Shown in pieces: positions 7,901 to 15,081 of a DNA stretch of 21,168 nt. Source of the DNA: a virus; IMG/VR virus record IMGVR_UViG_3300037245_000218, positions 1 through 21,168 of that record; one strand, 5' to 3'. Below the pieces are notes generated by a model. The model did no database searches. It had not been told where the DNA came from and was given only the letters and a program-made list of their open reading frames with translations. A program made the position numbers and the translations under genes. Positions within the stretch are counted from its first letter, which is position 1; each line of letters starts with the position of its first letter.

Positions 7901-9633
7901 GCTACTCCAATCTTAGCAAAGCTAACTTCACCAAAAATTATTTCATAATACTCATAAACAGATTGTGTTGGTAATGCTATATCATCTACAAACTCTACTG
8001 CAGGTAATTCTAATGTTATTACATTGCTTCCCGGAGTAGATATAACTTGTATAGGTTGTGGACCTGTTGCACTAACACCACCGTCCTTCTTAACTAAAGT
8101 ATCTAAAGCTGCGTTTATTGAACAGTAAAAAACATCTGTAAAAGTTCCACCGTTACAAGAATTGTTTTCAGGGTCTGCAGCATCTTGCAATGGCTTAATA
8201 TTACTAAGCGTACCTACTTGTTCTAAAAAAGATTGACTTACAGAATATTCATAAATACTATTAAAGTTTTGTTGAACATTAAATATGTATCCAATTTCTG
8301 TATCAGCTTGTTCTTCTATAGGGAAAGGTGCAGTACCATTAAAAGATGAATGATTAAATCTCATTGTCACCTGTATAGCTGAACCTGCAATTAAGTCTAT
8401 GTCTTGACCGAAGTCTATTTCAAAACCTGCCTGAGAATTGTTGGCAGGACCTATTGAATAATTTACTTCCTTAACACCATCCTCCACATCTTCAATACCA
8501 ATTGATTCGTTTGTTTGACTCGTAAAGAAAGTAAGTCGAGTTGGATTTCCGTCATCGTCTGTAAGGTCATAACCTTCTACATAGTTACCAAACATAAGCC
8601 TGTTACCCATAATGGTTTGAGCCTGTGCGTATCTAGGAACATTGTCATAAAGCCTTAGAACTTCTGCTTCAGGAAGTATTGTAAATATTTTACTATTAGT
8701 AAAAGTAAAGCTATAGTCTTGAAAATCACTATAGGCATTTTTCTTTTTATCTAATTTTTCTATAATTTTAACTACGTTTGTATCGTTGTCTTTGAAGAGT
8801 ATATCAACACCTTTCACTAAAGGACCACCTGAATTAAAAGTTACTTCTGCAGTATTTGTGAAATTAACCATACCCTCGTTGAGGTAACTATCAGGAGAAA
8901 ACTCAAACGCTCCGGGAGTAAAAGCTGCAGTTGAAAACTGAGATGTTGCAGAGTACTCATCATCACTATACTTGTACCTATAGCCAAAACACAAGAACCT
9001 GTCCTCCATATAAGTAGAGTCTCCTGCAGAGTTTATAAGCCTAACATTCGGAGATGTAGCCGGTGGTTTTTTTATAACTAATATTTCATCATAAGAAAAT
9101 CCATCAACTCCTGCTATAGGGTCTCCGTAATTAAATTCTGTGTTTATTTTTCTAGGAGCATTATAATTGTCTGTAAAAAATAATAGTTTAGAGTCAACTA
9201 AGTTTACTCCTGTTATAAGATATTCAGGATTAAAATTTAATGTTGTCTTTTCACCACCACCATCATTAACACTAATAACGTGATACGTTATTGAATTACT
9301 GTTATCGTCATACGATACAATCATATCTACAATACCTGTAGGTGTACCGGGACTTTCAAATGTTGGGTCGTGTACAAACCAATAAATGGTTTCATTAGTA
9401 CCATCTTCATAAGCACCAATACATCTAGCACCTTCACTTAATGGGTTTCCATTAAACCTGAGCGTAGTTAATTGTGTGTTCCCTTTTGAGTTCTCTATAA
9501 CTCCAATCTCAGAGCCTTCTGTAGAACCCATACGAATATTTAATGCATCAACGTATTCCCCGTTTGGAACGAGTCTTTCGTCAACCATCTTATTCATTTT
9601 ACCTTGAGTAAAGTTTCTTGTTGTATTCGCCAT
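4954..9633 (-). CDS. Tail stabilization / muzzle protein, crAss-like type
   Basis: At 1559 aa this is the largest complete gene. The N-terminus carries a signature I recognise from the tail stabilization proteins of crAss-like and related phages: FTQGKMNKMVDERLVPNGEY (8-27), DALNIRMGSTEGSEIGVIEN (29-48), FTDNYNAPRKIN (153-164) and NVPRYAQAQTIMGNRLMFGN (331-350). The second half contains VNRFADITYSGVYN, NRLNEFNGGLLNF, GISHNPESFAQWGPEKYFTD and SAMGMRTWFRDLF, typical of the same family. The composition suggests an all-beta, propeller-like core. In assembled virions of this type the protein closes the distal end of the short tail, much as T7 gp12 does. The last 250 residues are beta-rich with repeated cysteines, ending in a CCGC motif. 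It starts 1 nt after the stop of the connector gene, implying tight co-translation. Confidence 0.75.
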   Translation of the reverse strand: MANTTRNFTQGKMNKMVDERLVPNGEYVDALNIRMGSTEGSEIGVIENSKGNTQLTTLRFNGNPLSEGARCIGAYEDGTNETIYWFVHDPTFESPGTPTGIVDMIVSYDDNSNSITYHVISVNDGGGEKTTLNFNPEYLITGVNLVDSKLLFFTDNYNAPRKINTEFNYGDPIAGVDGFSYDEILVIKKPPATSPNVRLINSAGDSTYMEDRFLCFGYRYKYSDDEYSATSQFSTAAFTPGAFEFSPDSYLNEGMVNFTNTAEVTFNSGGPLVKGVDILFKDNDTNVVKIIEKLDKKKNAYSDFQDYSFTFTNSKIFTILPEAEVLRLYDNVPRYAQAQTIMGNRLMFGNYVEGYDLTDDDGNPTRLTFFTSQTNESIGIEDVEDGVKEVNYSIGPANNSQAGFEIDFGQDIDLIAGSAIQVTMRFNHSSFNGTAPFPIEEQADTEIGYIFNVQQNFNSIYEYSVSQSFLEQVGTLSNIKPLQDAADPENNSCNGGTFTDVFYCSINAALDTLVKKDGGVSATGPQPIQVISTPGSNVITLELPAVEFVDDIALPTQSVYEYYEIIFGEVSFAKIGVAESLHSNRGYEVGMVYMDEFNRATPALVSPNNTEHFPCGMSEFKNSIQVTIPTTQTAPSWAKKYKFVVKPDKEKYETIYTNIFFEDPNTSAAYFLLEGENSQKITEGQRLIVKADTRGALSRCVNATVLEKESKTADFLEIPVEGGESDEFVPQPAGTYMKMNTNKFNAEVGKDAVVDFGRRDRTADRRDHYPLVQYPVNLNVADPNIPGSTHTDYDIPAGSRIVIDLFFERKGRSDGNNACERRTYELTETYSSSSSYDSFLDWFNGDNIGDTLNNGVAFAGDNSCPPNNEYLSTLLESDLGNSPSDIPQSLCNNYYQFYRNNTTNELLFLVRGTRACSRTKKQRSYARVKITVFRAENTLVFETPPIDASPDIWYEGADSYDVVSKDGICSFDVTVAAAEPSPIGFDYIDMEGIPRQFTVAPGTTVNSVYGECGSMAFSPATPPVFGGSITIDSTAVSKGNHITDITPQTDSQAGVVNLGMYNCFSFGNGVESYKIRDSILGRQLIFGNRVTSTQAIDYAEVNRFADITYSGVYNDESNVNRLNEFNGGLLNFKALEESFGPIQKLFARETDVLTLQEDKISYVLSGKNILSDAGVGSLLQSVPEVLGTQVARIEEFGISHNPESFAQWGPEKYFTDSKRGVVLMLSGSSYQNDQLAVISAMGMRTWFRDLFQVQVNTQKLGGYDPYMNEYVITGNNEKLPVMLDCIDCGITSQYNLDEQLSQCYDLGNSVGNVEITYEIINIVGTVNLVATYNNFSTQTGPVSTSGTLVVQKTLANISEMQLEIIPTGSVDIEFTVNCPLQNEMTVINICATSDVNSDDTVHNDFNWNQNGYSSPVNSVPIIFGSANTNPVVSYYEVNSGVQGIGNIPPNGSVVTLAFNKYSTDDATFNLNLNKFRFLRSDTLYPNTPAAVSQAIAASTIASPIDSSLAPNYYKAEFTVSGSGEYLYVIYDYRTPTLIDLCQSDSVQAACCGCDEGPQV

Positions 9634-9634
9634 A

Positions 9635-10558
9635 TTACTTAATCCACTTGTCTCTACCCCTCATATTCATCAATAATCTACCGGGGTGTATGTTACTTAT
9701 TCTAATCTTAGCATTTCTTAGTAATGCTGATTTTCTTTTCTTTGCTCTAGCAATAATATATTCCTGAACACCAACCTTTGAATTAAGAATCGCAAACTCT
9801 ATGTGAGCATAAATAAATTCTTCAAACATTTTGTTTACGTTAACAGAACTGTCGTTACCATTTTCCATACCATCTGAAACATATTCTAGGACAATCAACT
9901 CTCCTGAAACTCCTGAACTAAAATTTATTACACCACCCTTAGGGTTTATCTTAAATGTAGGATTTGCATTTGCAGTCTCTGTATTAAGTCCGTAACGTGC
10001 ACCAATGCCATATTCAAAATACCAATTACCATCACAGTTGTATCCTGACTTGCCATACATTTCTGAGTTTTGGTTTAAATATATTGACTGCTTAGTGCCT
10101 CTTATCCTATCAAAATCTAATGTAGATTGTTGTGGTGATAATGCGTTTCCATCAATATCAAATAATATCCTGCAATCATTATCCTGTAAGTATGCACCTG
10201 ACCAATTAGTCTGAATATTTTCTGTAAGTGGTTTAAGTAAACCATTTTGATAAATAGAAACACGAACCCAATTTACATAGTCAGATGGTAATACATATCG
10301 AAGTTGGTCACAAACACTTAACTCTAATATTTTTATTTCTTTAAATGCATCATAGTTTAATTCTTGTATTGCTCTCTTTGCGTGAAACAAAATTTTATAT
10401 CTTTCTTCGTTGTTTACAAGACTATGATTTCCTGTATACATTAACATAAAATTATTTACGATGTCCTCTAGTGATACATATTGATATGACCCCCAATTGG
10501 CATCTTCCGGATTTGCTCCTCCGTTTTCGTAATACTGATATTGTGAAATATATGCCAT
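9635..10558 (-). CDS. Head-tail connector / tail tubular (ring) protein
   Basis: The 307-aa protein has the hallmarks of the P22 gp4 / T7 gp11-like adaptor of crAss-like phages. An N-terminal helical bundle (VSLEDIVNNFMLMYTGNHSL, then RYKILFHAKRAIQELNYDAF) leads to EIKILELSVCDQLRYVLPSD and YVNWVRVSIYQNG. A central beta-rich part follows, and the C-terminal helices (FEEFIYAHIEFAILNSKVGV) are rich in Arg/Lys. Such proteins form a dodecameric ring under the portal or extend the tail tube. It starts 2 nt after the stop of the 317-aa connector gene and is followed after 1 nt by the muzzle gene. That order (connector, tubular protein, muzzle) matches assembly order. The ATG at 10558 sits in an A/T-rich leader (AATTATGGC). 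Confidence 0.72.
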   Translation of the reverse strand: MAYISQYQYYENGGANPEDANWGSYQYVSLEDIVNNFMLMYTGNHSLVNNEERYKILFHAKRAIQELNYDAFKEIKILELSVCDQLRYVLPSDYVNWVRVSIYQNGLLKPLTENIQTNWSGAYLQDNDCRILFDIDGNALSPQQSTLDFDRIRGTKQSIYLNQNSEMYGKSGYNCDGNWYFEYGIGARYGLNTETANANPTFKINPKGGVINFSSGVSGELIVLEYVSDGMENGNDSSVNVNKMFEEFIYAHIEFAILNSKVGVQEYIIARAKKRKSALLRNAKIRISNIHPGRLLMNMRGRDKWIK

Positions 10559-10560
10559 AA

Positions 10561-11514
10561 TTATTTTTCTTGTTGGTTAGATACATTCTCTTCTGCCTGA
10601 GCAAACTGAACCGTACTAACTTCTCTAATAGACATTCCTGCGTATTGAAGTATTTTATTAACTAAGTTCACCTCATCATCATTTGGTAATTCAAAATCTT
10701 GATAGTCTGCTGCTCCCTCATCGAAGGCAGGTTCTCCACTTGATAGTGTAACGTATGTCCATCTAGGGATATACGGGAATCGTATGTATTGACAAATTAA
10801 TTGTCCCGGATTATTTATTGTTGTTGGATAAGCCTGTCCAACCAATCCTTCTTGAGTATATGCCGGATATGACAAGTTAGGTTTTGTAAGCAACGAATTG
10901 TTTAACATAGTTATTTTACTATGAGTAACTTTCTCTGCTTCCTTTTTTTCGTCAGGTTGGTATATGGTATAATTTAAAGGAAAGGTATTTAAAACACCCG
11001 GTGTTACTGTAAGAGTATTTACCGTTACATTTGTTACAACTAAGTTGTAAGAGTATCCCTGTACTTCAACTCCAACTATATCTCCAACCATAACTCCCAA
11101 CGCTATAAAGTCTGCATTGGTATCAATAATCTGATTGGCACCACCTACGTTAGTCGTAGTTGTTCCACTAAATATTACTTCATTATTTATTAGTATTTTA
11201 TTTAGTAAGTAATAGTCATCGTTTGTTGTAAGTAATGAAGGTAAAAAATATTCACTACCACTAGATATAGTTAATGGTCTTGTAATTGAAAAAGTATCAA
11301 TAACCTCTTCTAAACCTTTTGTAATATCGGCATAACCCGTTCCTGATTTACGAGCATTCTCCTTGCTAATCTGATAGTTGTACGCATAAAAATAATTCTC
11401 AAACAAATCCAACTGTGCTTGTTTAGCAAACAAGTTGAAGTCAGATGGAGATATGTATCCATAGTTATTTTTATTCAGGACGGACATTACCGTTTGTCTA
11501 ACTGAATTTATCAT
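10561..11514 (-). CDS. Connector / ring protein with an inserted beta domain
   Basis: The N-terminus (NKNNYGYISPSDFNLFAKQA, residues 14-33, then FENYFYAYNYQI) and the C-terminus (DDEVNLVNKILQYAGMSIRE, 279-298) fit a connector family I recognise from crAss-like and marine Bacteroidota phages. Members form a ring in the neck between portal and tail. Residues about 115-187 look like an insertion of a small beta domain (ALGVMVGDIVGVEVQGYSYN, VVTNVTVNTLTVTPGV), after which the family pattern resumes with VTHSKITML and YIRFPYIPRWTYV. The ATG at 11514 is the first start after a strong terminator and a TATCTTTG promoter-like element, so this is probably the first gene of the tail transcription unit. 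Function rests on family recognition and position; which ring it forms cannot be told. Confidence 0.65.
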   Translation of the reverse strand: MINSVRQTVMSVLNKNNYGYISPSDFNLFAKQAQLDLFENYFYAYNYQISKENARKSGTGYADITKGLEEVIDTFSITRPLTISSGSEYFLPSLLTTNDDYYLLNKILINNEVIFSGTTTTNVGGANQIIDTNADFIALGVMVGDIVGVEVQGYSYNLVVTNVTVNTLTVTPGVLNTFPLNYTIYQPDEKKEAEKVTHSKITMLNNSLLTKPNLSYPAYTQEGLVGQAYPTTINNPGQLICQYIRFPYIPRWTYVTLSSGEPAFDEGAADYQDFELPNDDEVNLVNKILQYAGMSIREVSTVQFAQAEENVSNQQEK

Positions 11515-11531
11515 CTGTAATTCTTTTGCTA

Positions 11532-11539
11532 CAAAGATA
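11532..11539 (-). promoter_or_regulatory. Candidate -7 promoter element (TATCTTTG) for the tail unit
   Basis: On the minus strand TATCTTTG matches the Bacteroidota TAnnTTTG -7 box. It lies just downstream of a rho-independent terminator and 17 nt before the ATG at 11514, a sensible place to restart transcription. No TTG is present at the usual -33 distance, because the upstream bases are the terminator's stem and T-run. If used, it may need a phage factor or be weak. Confidence 0.4.
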
Positions 11540-11542
11540 ATG

Positions 11543-11575
11543 AAAAAAAAAGACCCCTTCGTTTTTGAAGAGGTC
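11543..11575 (-). terminator. Rho-independent terminator after the 251-aa gene
   Basis: Read on the minus strand, GACCTCTTC and GAAGGGGTC form a 9-bp stem with one G-T wobble around a 6-nt loop (11561-11566), followed at once by nine T residues (11551-11543). It lies 25 nt downstream of the stop at 11601 and before the connector gene at 11514. Hairpin plus T-run is textbook intrinsic terminator structure. Confidence 0.88.
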
Positions 11576-11600
11576 CCTTAATATAGTTAGTGTTAGAGTC

Positions 11601-12356
11601 TTATTTTTCTAACAAAGCTTCTAGATGTTGTAAGGCATCTAAGCCATCATCAGATTGTAAGTATTGACATACAGAATCTATAGGCTCTTCACCAAATGGT
11701 ACGTTAAGCATTTTTGTTTTATTAGTTGGTGTACTATACCATACTTCTTTATTGCTTTTTCTTGTACTTAAAAAGCCACTATCAAACAACCTTTGTACTG
11801 TGCCCATAAGTTTTAAGTCAGGGTCAGCGATAACCTCTAAGAAGTCATTAGGATTGTTTTTAGCATACACTAATACATCACGTTTCATTTCTGCAGTAGA
11901 CACCTTAGAAGTATCTACACCAAACAATACTCTACATACATTCTCTAGTTGTTCTAATGATAATGTTTTAGCCTCCACTAAAGCATCAGCTTCCATCATT
12001 AATACTTCAACCTCGTCTGTTGCATCTTTGCTTTCATCAATCTCAACAAACGCTTTGCCGTTCAATGAATGATAGTGTAAGAATTTCTGTAATACCTGAT
12101 TTGCTTTTTCTACATAAAGAAACCCATCTTCAAAAATGATAGGCTCTAATACTACATTCTTATCTTGCTCATCTACAAAACAGGAGTTTTGATTACGAGC
12201 ATATCTGAGTTCACGGTTAGTACCCGTATCCTCGTCAAAATGTAATAGTTGAAATCTTTTAGAATGTTTTGTTGGTAGCATATAGGATAAAGGTGCTACA
12301 CCTCTTGTTAGCTTGTAGCTTTTGTCTACAAACTTTTGTTTCTTTTGTTTTGCCAT
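11601..12356 (-). CDS. Phage protein of unknown function between capsid and connector genes
   Basis: I place the start at the ATG at 12356 (MAKQKKQKFVDKSY), giving 251 aa. A longer reading from a TTG at 12410 would translate through a terminator hairpin and is unlikely. The N-terminus is basic; residues about 20-90 (LTRGVAPLSYMLPTKHSKRF, ELRYARNQNSCFVDEQDKNV) are beta-rich. The middle is acidic and helical (SLEQLENVCRVLFG, VSTAEMKRDVLVYAKNNP). The C-terminal part (GTVQRLFDSGFLSTR, then EVWYSTPTNKTKML) has a faint winged-helix rhythm that I cannot confirm. I recall similar proteins as unannotated neighbours of capsid genes in marine phages. The gene is bracketed by strong terminators at both ends, so its expression may depend on read-through. 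A head-associated role is guessed from position only. Confidence 0.7.
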   Translation of the reverse strand: MAKQKKQKFVDKSYKLTRGVAPLSYMLPTKHSKRFQLLHFDEDTGTNRELRYARNQNSCFVDEQDKNVVLEPIIFEDGFLYVEKANQVLQKFLHYHSLNGKAFVEIDESKDATDEVEVLMMEADALVEAKTLSLEQLENVCRVLFGVDTSKVSTAEMKRDVLVYAKNNPNDFLEVIADPDLKLMGTVQRLFDSGFLSTRKSNKEVWYSTPTNKTKMLNVPFGEEPIDSVCQYLQSDDGLDALQHLEALLEK

Positions 12357-12379
12357 TGTATTTAAAATTAAATTAAAGT

Positions 12380-12408
12380 AAAAAAAAGGGGGGAGAATGT
12401 CTCCCCCC
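12380..12408 (-). terminator. Very strong rho-independent terminator after the capsid gene
   Basis: On the minus strand GGGGGGAGA and TCTCCCCCC make a perfect 9-bp stem with a 3-nt loop (12397-12399), followed by eight T residues (12387-12380). It begins 14 nt after the capsid stop at 12423. The six-G/six-C stem stands out in this AT-rich sequence. Confidence 0.93.
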
Positions 12409-12422
12409 AATTAAAATCAATC

Positions 12423-13856
12423 TTACGATTGGAATAACATAAAGTTATTTGCACCTAGAGTACATACTGCTCTTTCAGATAAGAAGTGTACCTCCATAGC
12501 ATCTAAGCTAGAAGTTCTTGCTCCACCTGCTGAACCTGTAATCCAAGTCTTGTAACGTCTGTCTTCTGTTTCAGAAGCTCTATATCTAACGTGCAAGAAT
12601 GGTCTCTTAGCGTTCTTTCCTAAGATTTGGTCATAAACTGAAGTAGAACCTGCAGGTACTAACAATCCGTTTACTCTACCTGAACCTGCTGCTGCAGAAA
12701 GACCACCTCTCATTGTTGGGTCGTTCAAGTATTTCCAATCAGACTTGTAGAAATCGTAACCTCTACGGAATCCTGTAAATCCTAAGTTCAATGCCATATC
12801 TTTTTCATTGTCAAAAAGACCGTAAGATACACCACCTGCTGCATTAGAAGACTGCTGAGAAAGCATATCGTCAATGTCGAAAGAGAAATCTCTATCTACA
12901 AATACAACGTTTTCCTCAATTGCTCCTTGCTTATCAAGTCTTGAGATAATAGTATCCCATTGTGTTAGAGCCGTTGGTGAACCACCTGCCCATACGTTAC
13001 CTCTGTTTCCAACAACATAGAAGATTCCTTCAGAACCTTTGTTACCGTACTCAGGGTTAATAGCACCGGTTGCTGCACCTGAACCTGCTTCAGCAGGAAC
13101 TGCTTCAATCATTGCAGTCTCTAGATAATCGTCAAAACGTAATCTAGTTTCGTGCTCAGACTTCAAATACCATAGGTATCCGTTAGCACCGTTCTCTGTA
13201 GTTACTTCAACCCAACCGATTTGTGCCATATCAGAACCTGATACTGCATACTTATCTTTAATGATAATTGGTGAGTTCTCGAAGATTAGGTCGTCAGCTT
13301 CTAGGCTTCCTTCCATCCCTACTGTTCCTTTTTTAAATTCAGAACCGTAGATAAACACAGTAAACTTAGCACCTGCTCCTGCAATAGGAATACCTGCTAA
13401 TGGGTAAAATGCTACGTCAAAAGTAAAGTTAGCTAAGTCAACATCAGTTACAATTCCTTTTACGGAACCACCACCTGCATTGTCAGATACCATTACTGTT
13501 TGTCCTTTTCTAATAGCGATACTGTTACTTGCACCGAAAGCAGGGTTACCTGCATCGTTTACTGCAAAAGTAGCTTCTTTAGCATTAATTACTGCTGCAG
13601 TTGTACAGTCAGTATACTTAGTATGCAATCTTCCTTGTTCTGCCCATTTGATAAGGTCAGAGTTAGATGGCATTTCTGCTCCTACCATTCTTAGGAATGA
13701 GGAGATTGTTCTGTTTCCATAACGCTCAAATTCCTTTTCGTAAGTATCAGGAAGATACTGATTCAAGAAATCAAAGTTAGTTATGTAGTTTGATGCAACC
13801 GGCACTTGTTGTGCTGATGGTTGTAAATCAAATCCGGGTACGCTTTGTACACTCAT
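12423..13856 (-). CDS. Major capsid protein
   Basis: The 477-aa protein carries a stretch I recognise from major capsid proteins of marine Bacteroidota and crAss-like phages: NYITNFDFLNQYLPDTYEKE (23-42), then GNRTISSFLRMVGAEMPSNS (47-66) and DLIKWAEQGRLH. This family is expected to adopt the HK97 fold. Residues about 96-170 resemble a beta-domain insertion (IRKGQTVMVSDNAGGGSVKG, IVTDVDLANFTFDVAF). The C-terminal part (LHVRYRASETEDRRYKTW, SSLDAMEVHFLSERAVCTLG) is beta-rich. It follows the scaffold-like gene and is closed by the strongest terminator in the window, as expected for a highly expressed capsid gene. The start is ATG behind a pure A-rich leader (CTAAAAAAAGAAAATT), the favoured arrangement in flavobacteria. 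No processing site is evident. Confidence 0.8.
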   Translation of the reverse strand: MSVQSVPGFDLQPSAQQVPVASNYITNFDFLNQYLPDTYEKEFERYGNRTISSFLRMVGAEMPSNSDLIKWAEQGRLHTKYTDCTTAAVINAKEATFAVNDAGNPAFGASNSIAIRKGQTVMVSDNAGGGSVKGIVTDVDLANFTFDVAFYPLAGIPIAGAGAKFTVFIYGSEFKKGTVGMEGSLEADDLIFENSPIIIKDKYAVSGSDMAQIGWVEVTTENGANGYLWYLKSEHETRLRFDDYLETAMIEAVPAEAGSGAATGAINPEYGNKGSEGIFYVVGNRGNVWAGGSPTALTQWDTIISRLDKQGAIEENVVFVDRDFSFDIDDMLSQQSSNAAGGVSYGLFDNEKDMALNLGFTGFRRGYDFYKSDWKYLNDPTMRGGLSAAAGSGRVNGLLVPAGSTSVYDQILGKNAKRPFLHVRYRASETEDRRYKTWITGSAGGARTSSLDAMEVHFLSERAVCTLGANNFMLFQS

Positions 13857-13880
13857 AATTTTCTTTTTTTAGTTTTGTTA

Positions 13881-15020
13881 TTATTTATTTCTATTCCTAA
13901 TCTTTAACCCTCTGCTTGAAGCAGGAGTTACAGACTTTATTTGCAAACCGTTATTTGCTTTAGTAATTTCAGGAGTACTACGAGTTGTCATATTTACATT
14001 TTTTAACTTCTTCATAGTTGCATCTGCCGAAGCAGATTTGCCTTGCTCATAAAAAAACTTTGCAAACTTATCAGGATGCATCGCCATTGCTAGTGACCTG
14101 TGGTAACCTACTCCATCTACTAACTCACCATTTTCACCTAAGAATTTTTTAACAAAATTCTGTGGGTTGTTTTGCTGATTCATAATTTCAGTAGCATCAC
14201 CGGGAGAAAAATAAACTGTGTTGTTATCTTCTAACGTAAACTCAAAACCTTTGAACTCACTAAAAACATCATTAGTCTTTTTATCATACAACTCCTTCAA
14301 ACGAGATTGTTGTTCCTGAACTGTCTTAGCATTCGCTATATAATCACGGTAAGCATTTAACTCTTCTGTATTCTCATCGGAACCGGTTGACTCCCTTCTC
14401 GACTCGAGAGGGACCTTATACTGTTCTTGTTGTTCTACAAAATAATCTTTTGCTTTCGCAATTGTTTTCTTTTTGGCTAACTTAATTTTTCTTATTTGCT
14501 TCTCGTCATCGAGGTCTTCATCATAAGAATAATCTTCCATTAAATCATTAATGTCGTCATCATCCAATCCTTTTTCCGTTGCCTTGAGATACTCTCTAAG
14601 CAATCTATTAGGTTCCATATCTTCATAATCCTTTTGCAGATTTGCAAAATCATTGAATCCACGACCTGTATCTTTTTTATACTTTAAGTATTTAGCCACA
14701 TCTTCGGGGAGAGGTTCTTCTTCTCTTACTTGATTTAAATCATCAAGAGAATTAATCTCTCTTCCGTATCTGTTTTTAATAAATGAAAGAACGTCTTCCT
14801 CGTTTAACTCTGAGGACTGAGTTTTATCTTTTGTTTCTAAACCATCATTTACGGTTTCAACCACTTCTTCTTTAACCTCTTCCTTAATAATCGCTTTAGG
14901 AGTATCAACTGAATCGGTTCCTGCTTCTAGACTTTGTTCGTGCTTATCTAAAAGTTCTTGCTCAACTTGTTGTACAGACTTTTCGTCAGCACCGTCAACT
15001 GCTTTTACTTTAATTTCCAT
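13881..15020 (-). CDS. Scaffold-like head assembly protein
   Basis: The 379-aa protein lies directly upstream of the capsid gene, the usual place for a scaffold. It is highly charged and largely helical: a Glu-rich N-terminus (IIKEEVKEEVVETVNDGLET), an acidic run at about 151-172 (GLDDDDINDL, DYSYDEDLDDE), a Lys-rich helix (KIKLAKKKTIAKAKDYF) and a Gln/Glu-rich helix near 230-250. The last 40 residues are basic (SSRGLKIRNRNK), as expected for the capsid-binding tail of a scaffold. No protease motif is seen, so any maturation protease must come from elsewhere. A hairpin and a TAACTTTG element precede it, suggesting its own promoter shared with the capsid gene. Function is inferred from position and composition rather than from a motif. 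Confidence 0.6.
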   Translation of the reverse strand: MEIKVKAVDGADEKSVQQVEQELLDKHEQSLEAGTDSVDTPKAIIKEEVKEEVVETVNDGLETKDKTQSSELNEEDVLSFIKNRYGREINSLDDLNQVREEEPLPEDVAKYLKYKKDTGRGFNDFANLQKDYEDMEPNRLLREYLKATEKGLDDDDINDLMEDYSYDEDLDDEKQIRKIKLAKKKTIAKAKDYFVEQQEQYKVPLESRRESTGSDENTEELNAYRDYIANAKTVQEQQSRLKELYDKKTNDVFSEFKGFEFTLEDNNTVYFSPGDATEIMNQQNNPQNFVKKFLGENGELVDGVGYHRSLAMAMHPDKFAKFFYEQGKSASADATMKKLKNVNMTTRSTPEITKANNGLQIKSVTPASSRGLKIRNRNK

Positions 15021-15042
15021 ATTTTATTAAATTTAATTTATA

Positions 15043-15050
15043 CAAAGTTA
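15043..15050 (-). promoter_or_regulatory. Candidate Bacteroidota promoter (-7 TAACTTTG) for scaffold-capsid
   Basis: TAACTTTG on the minus strand fits the TAnnTTTG -7 consensus. A TTG at 15077-15075 lies 24 nt upstream, slightly more than the usual 17-23 spacing to the -33 box. The element sits in the 57-nt gap between portal and scaffold, 22 nt before the ATG at 15020, which allows a short AT-rich leader. This is the best promoter candidate in the window. Confidence 0.5.
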
Positions 15051-15053
15051 CAC

Positions 15054-15081
15054 AAAAATTATTATAGTTTTAGACAACTAT
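15054..15081 (-). terminator. Weak AT-rich hairpin at the end of the portal gene
   Basis: On the minus strand ATAGTT and AACTAT (15081-15076 and 15069-15064) pair around a 6-nt loop, starting within the portal stop codon region, and five T residues lie 5 nt further on. The stem has only 6 bp and little GC, so it is at best a leaky terminator or a 3'-end stabiliser. Confidence 0.35.

Noticed and set aside
12357-12410. 18-residue N-terminal extension of the 251-aa protein from a TTG at 12410
   Set aside because: The extension is translated from the capsid terminator stem and its T-run (GDILPPFF); the ATG at 12356 gives a basic N-terminus behind an A/T-rich leader.
13480-13722. Two plus-strand frames antisense to the capsid gene
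   Set aside because: Capsid coding sequence is strongly supported on the other strand, and the antisense products have no recognisable pattern.
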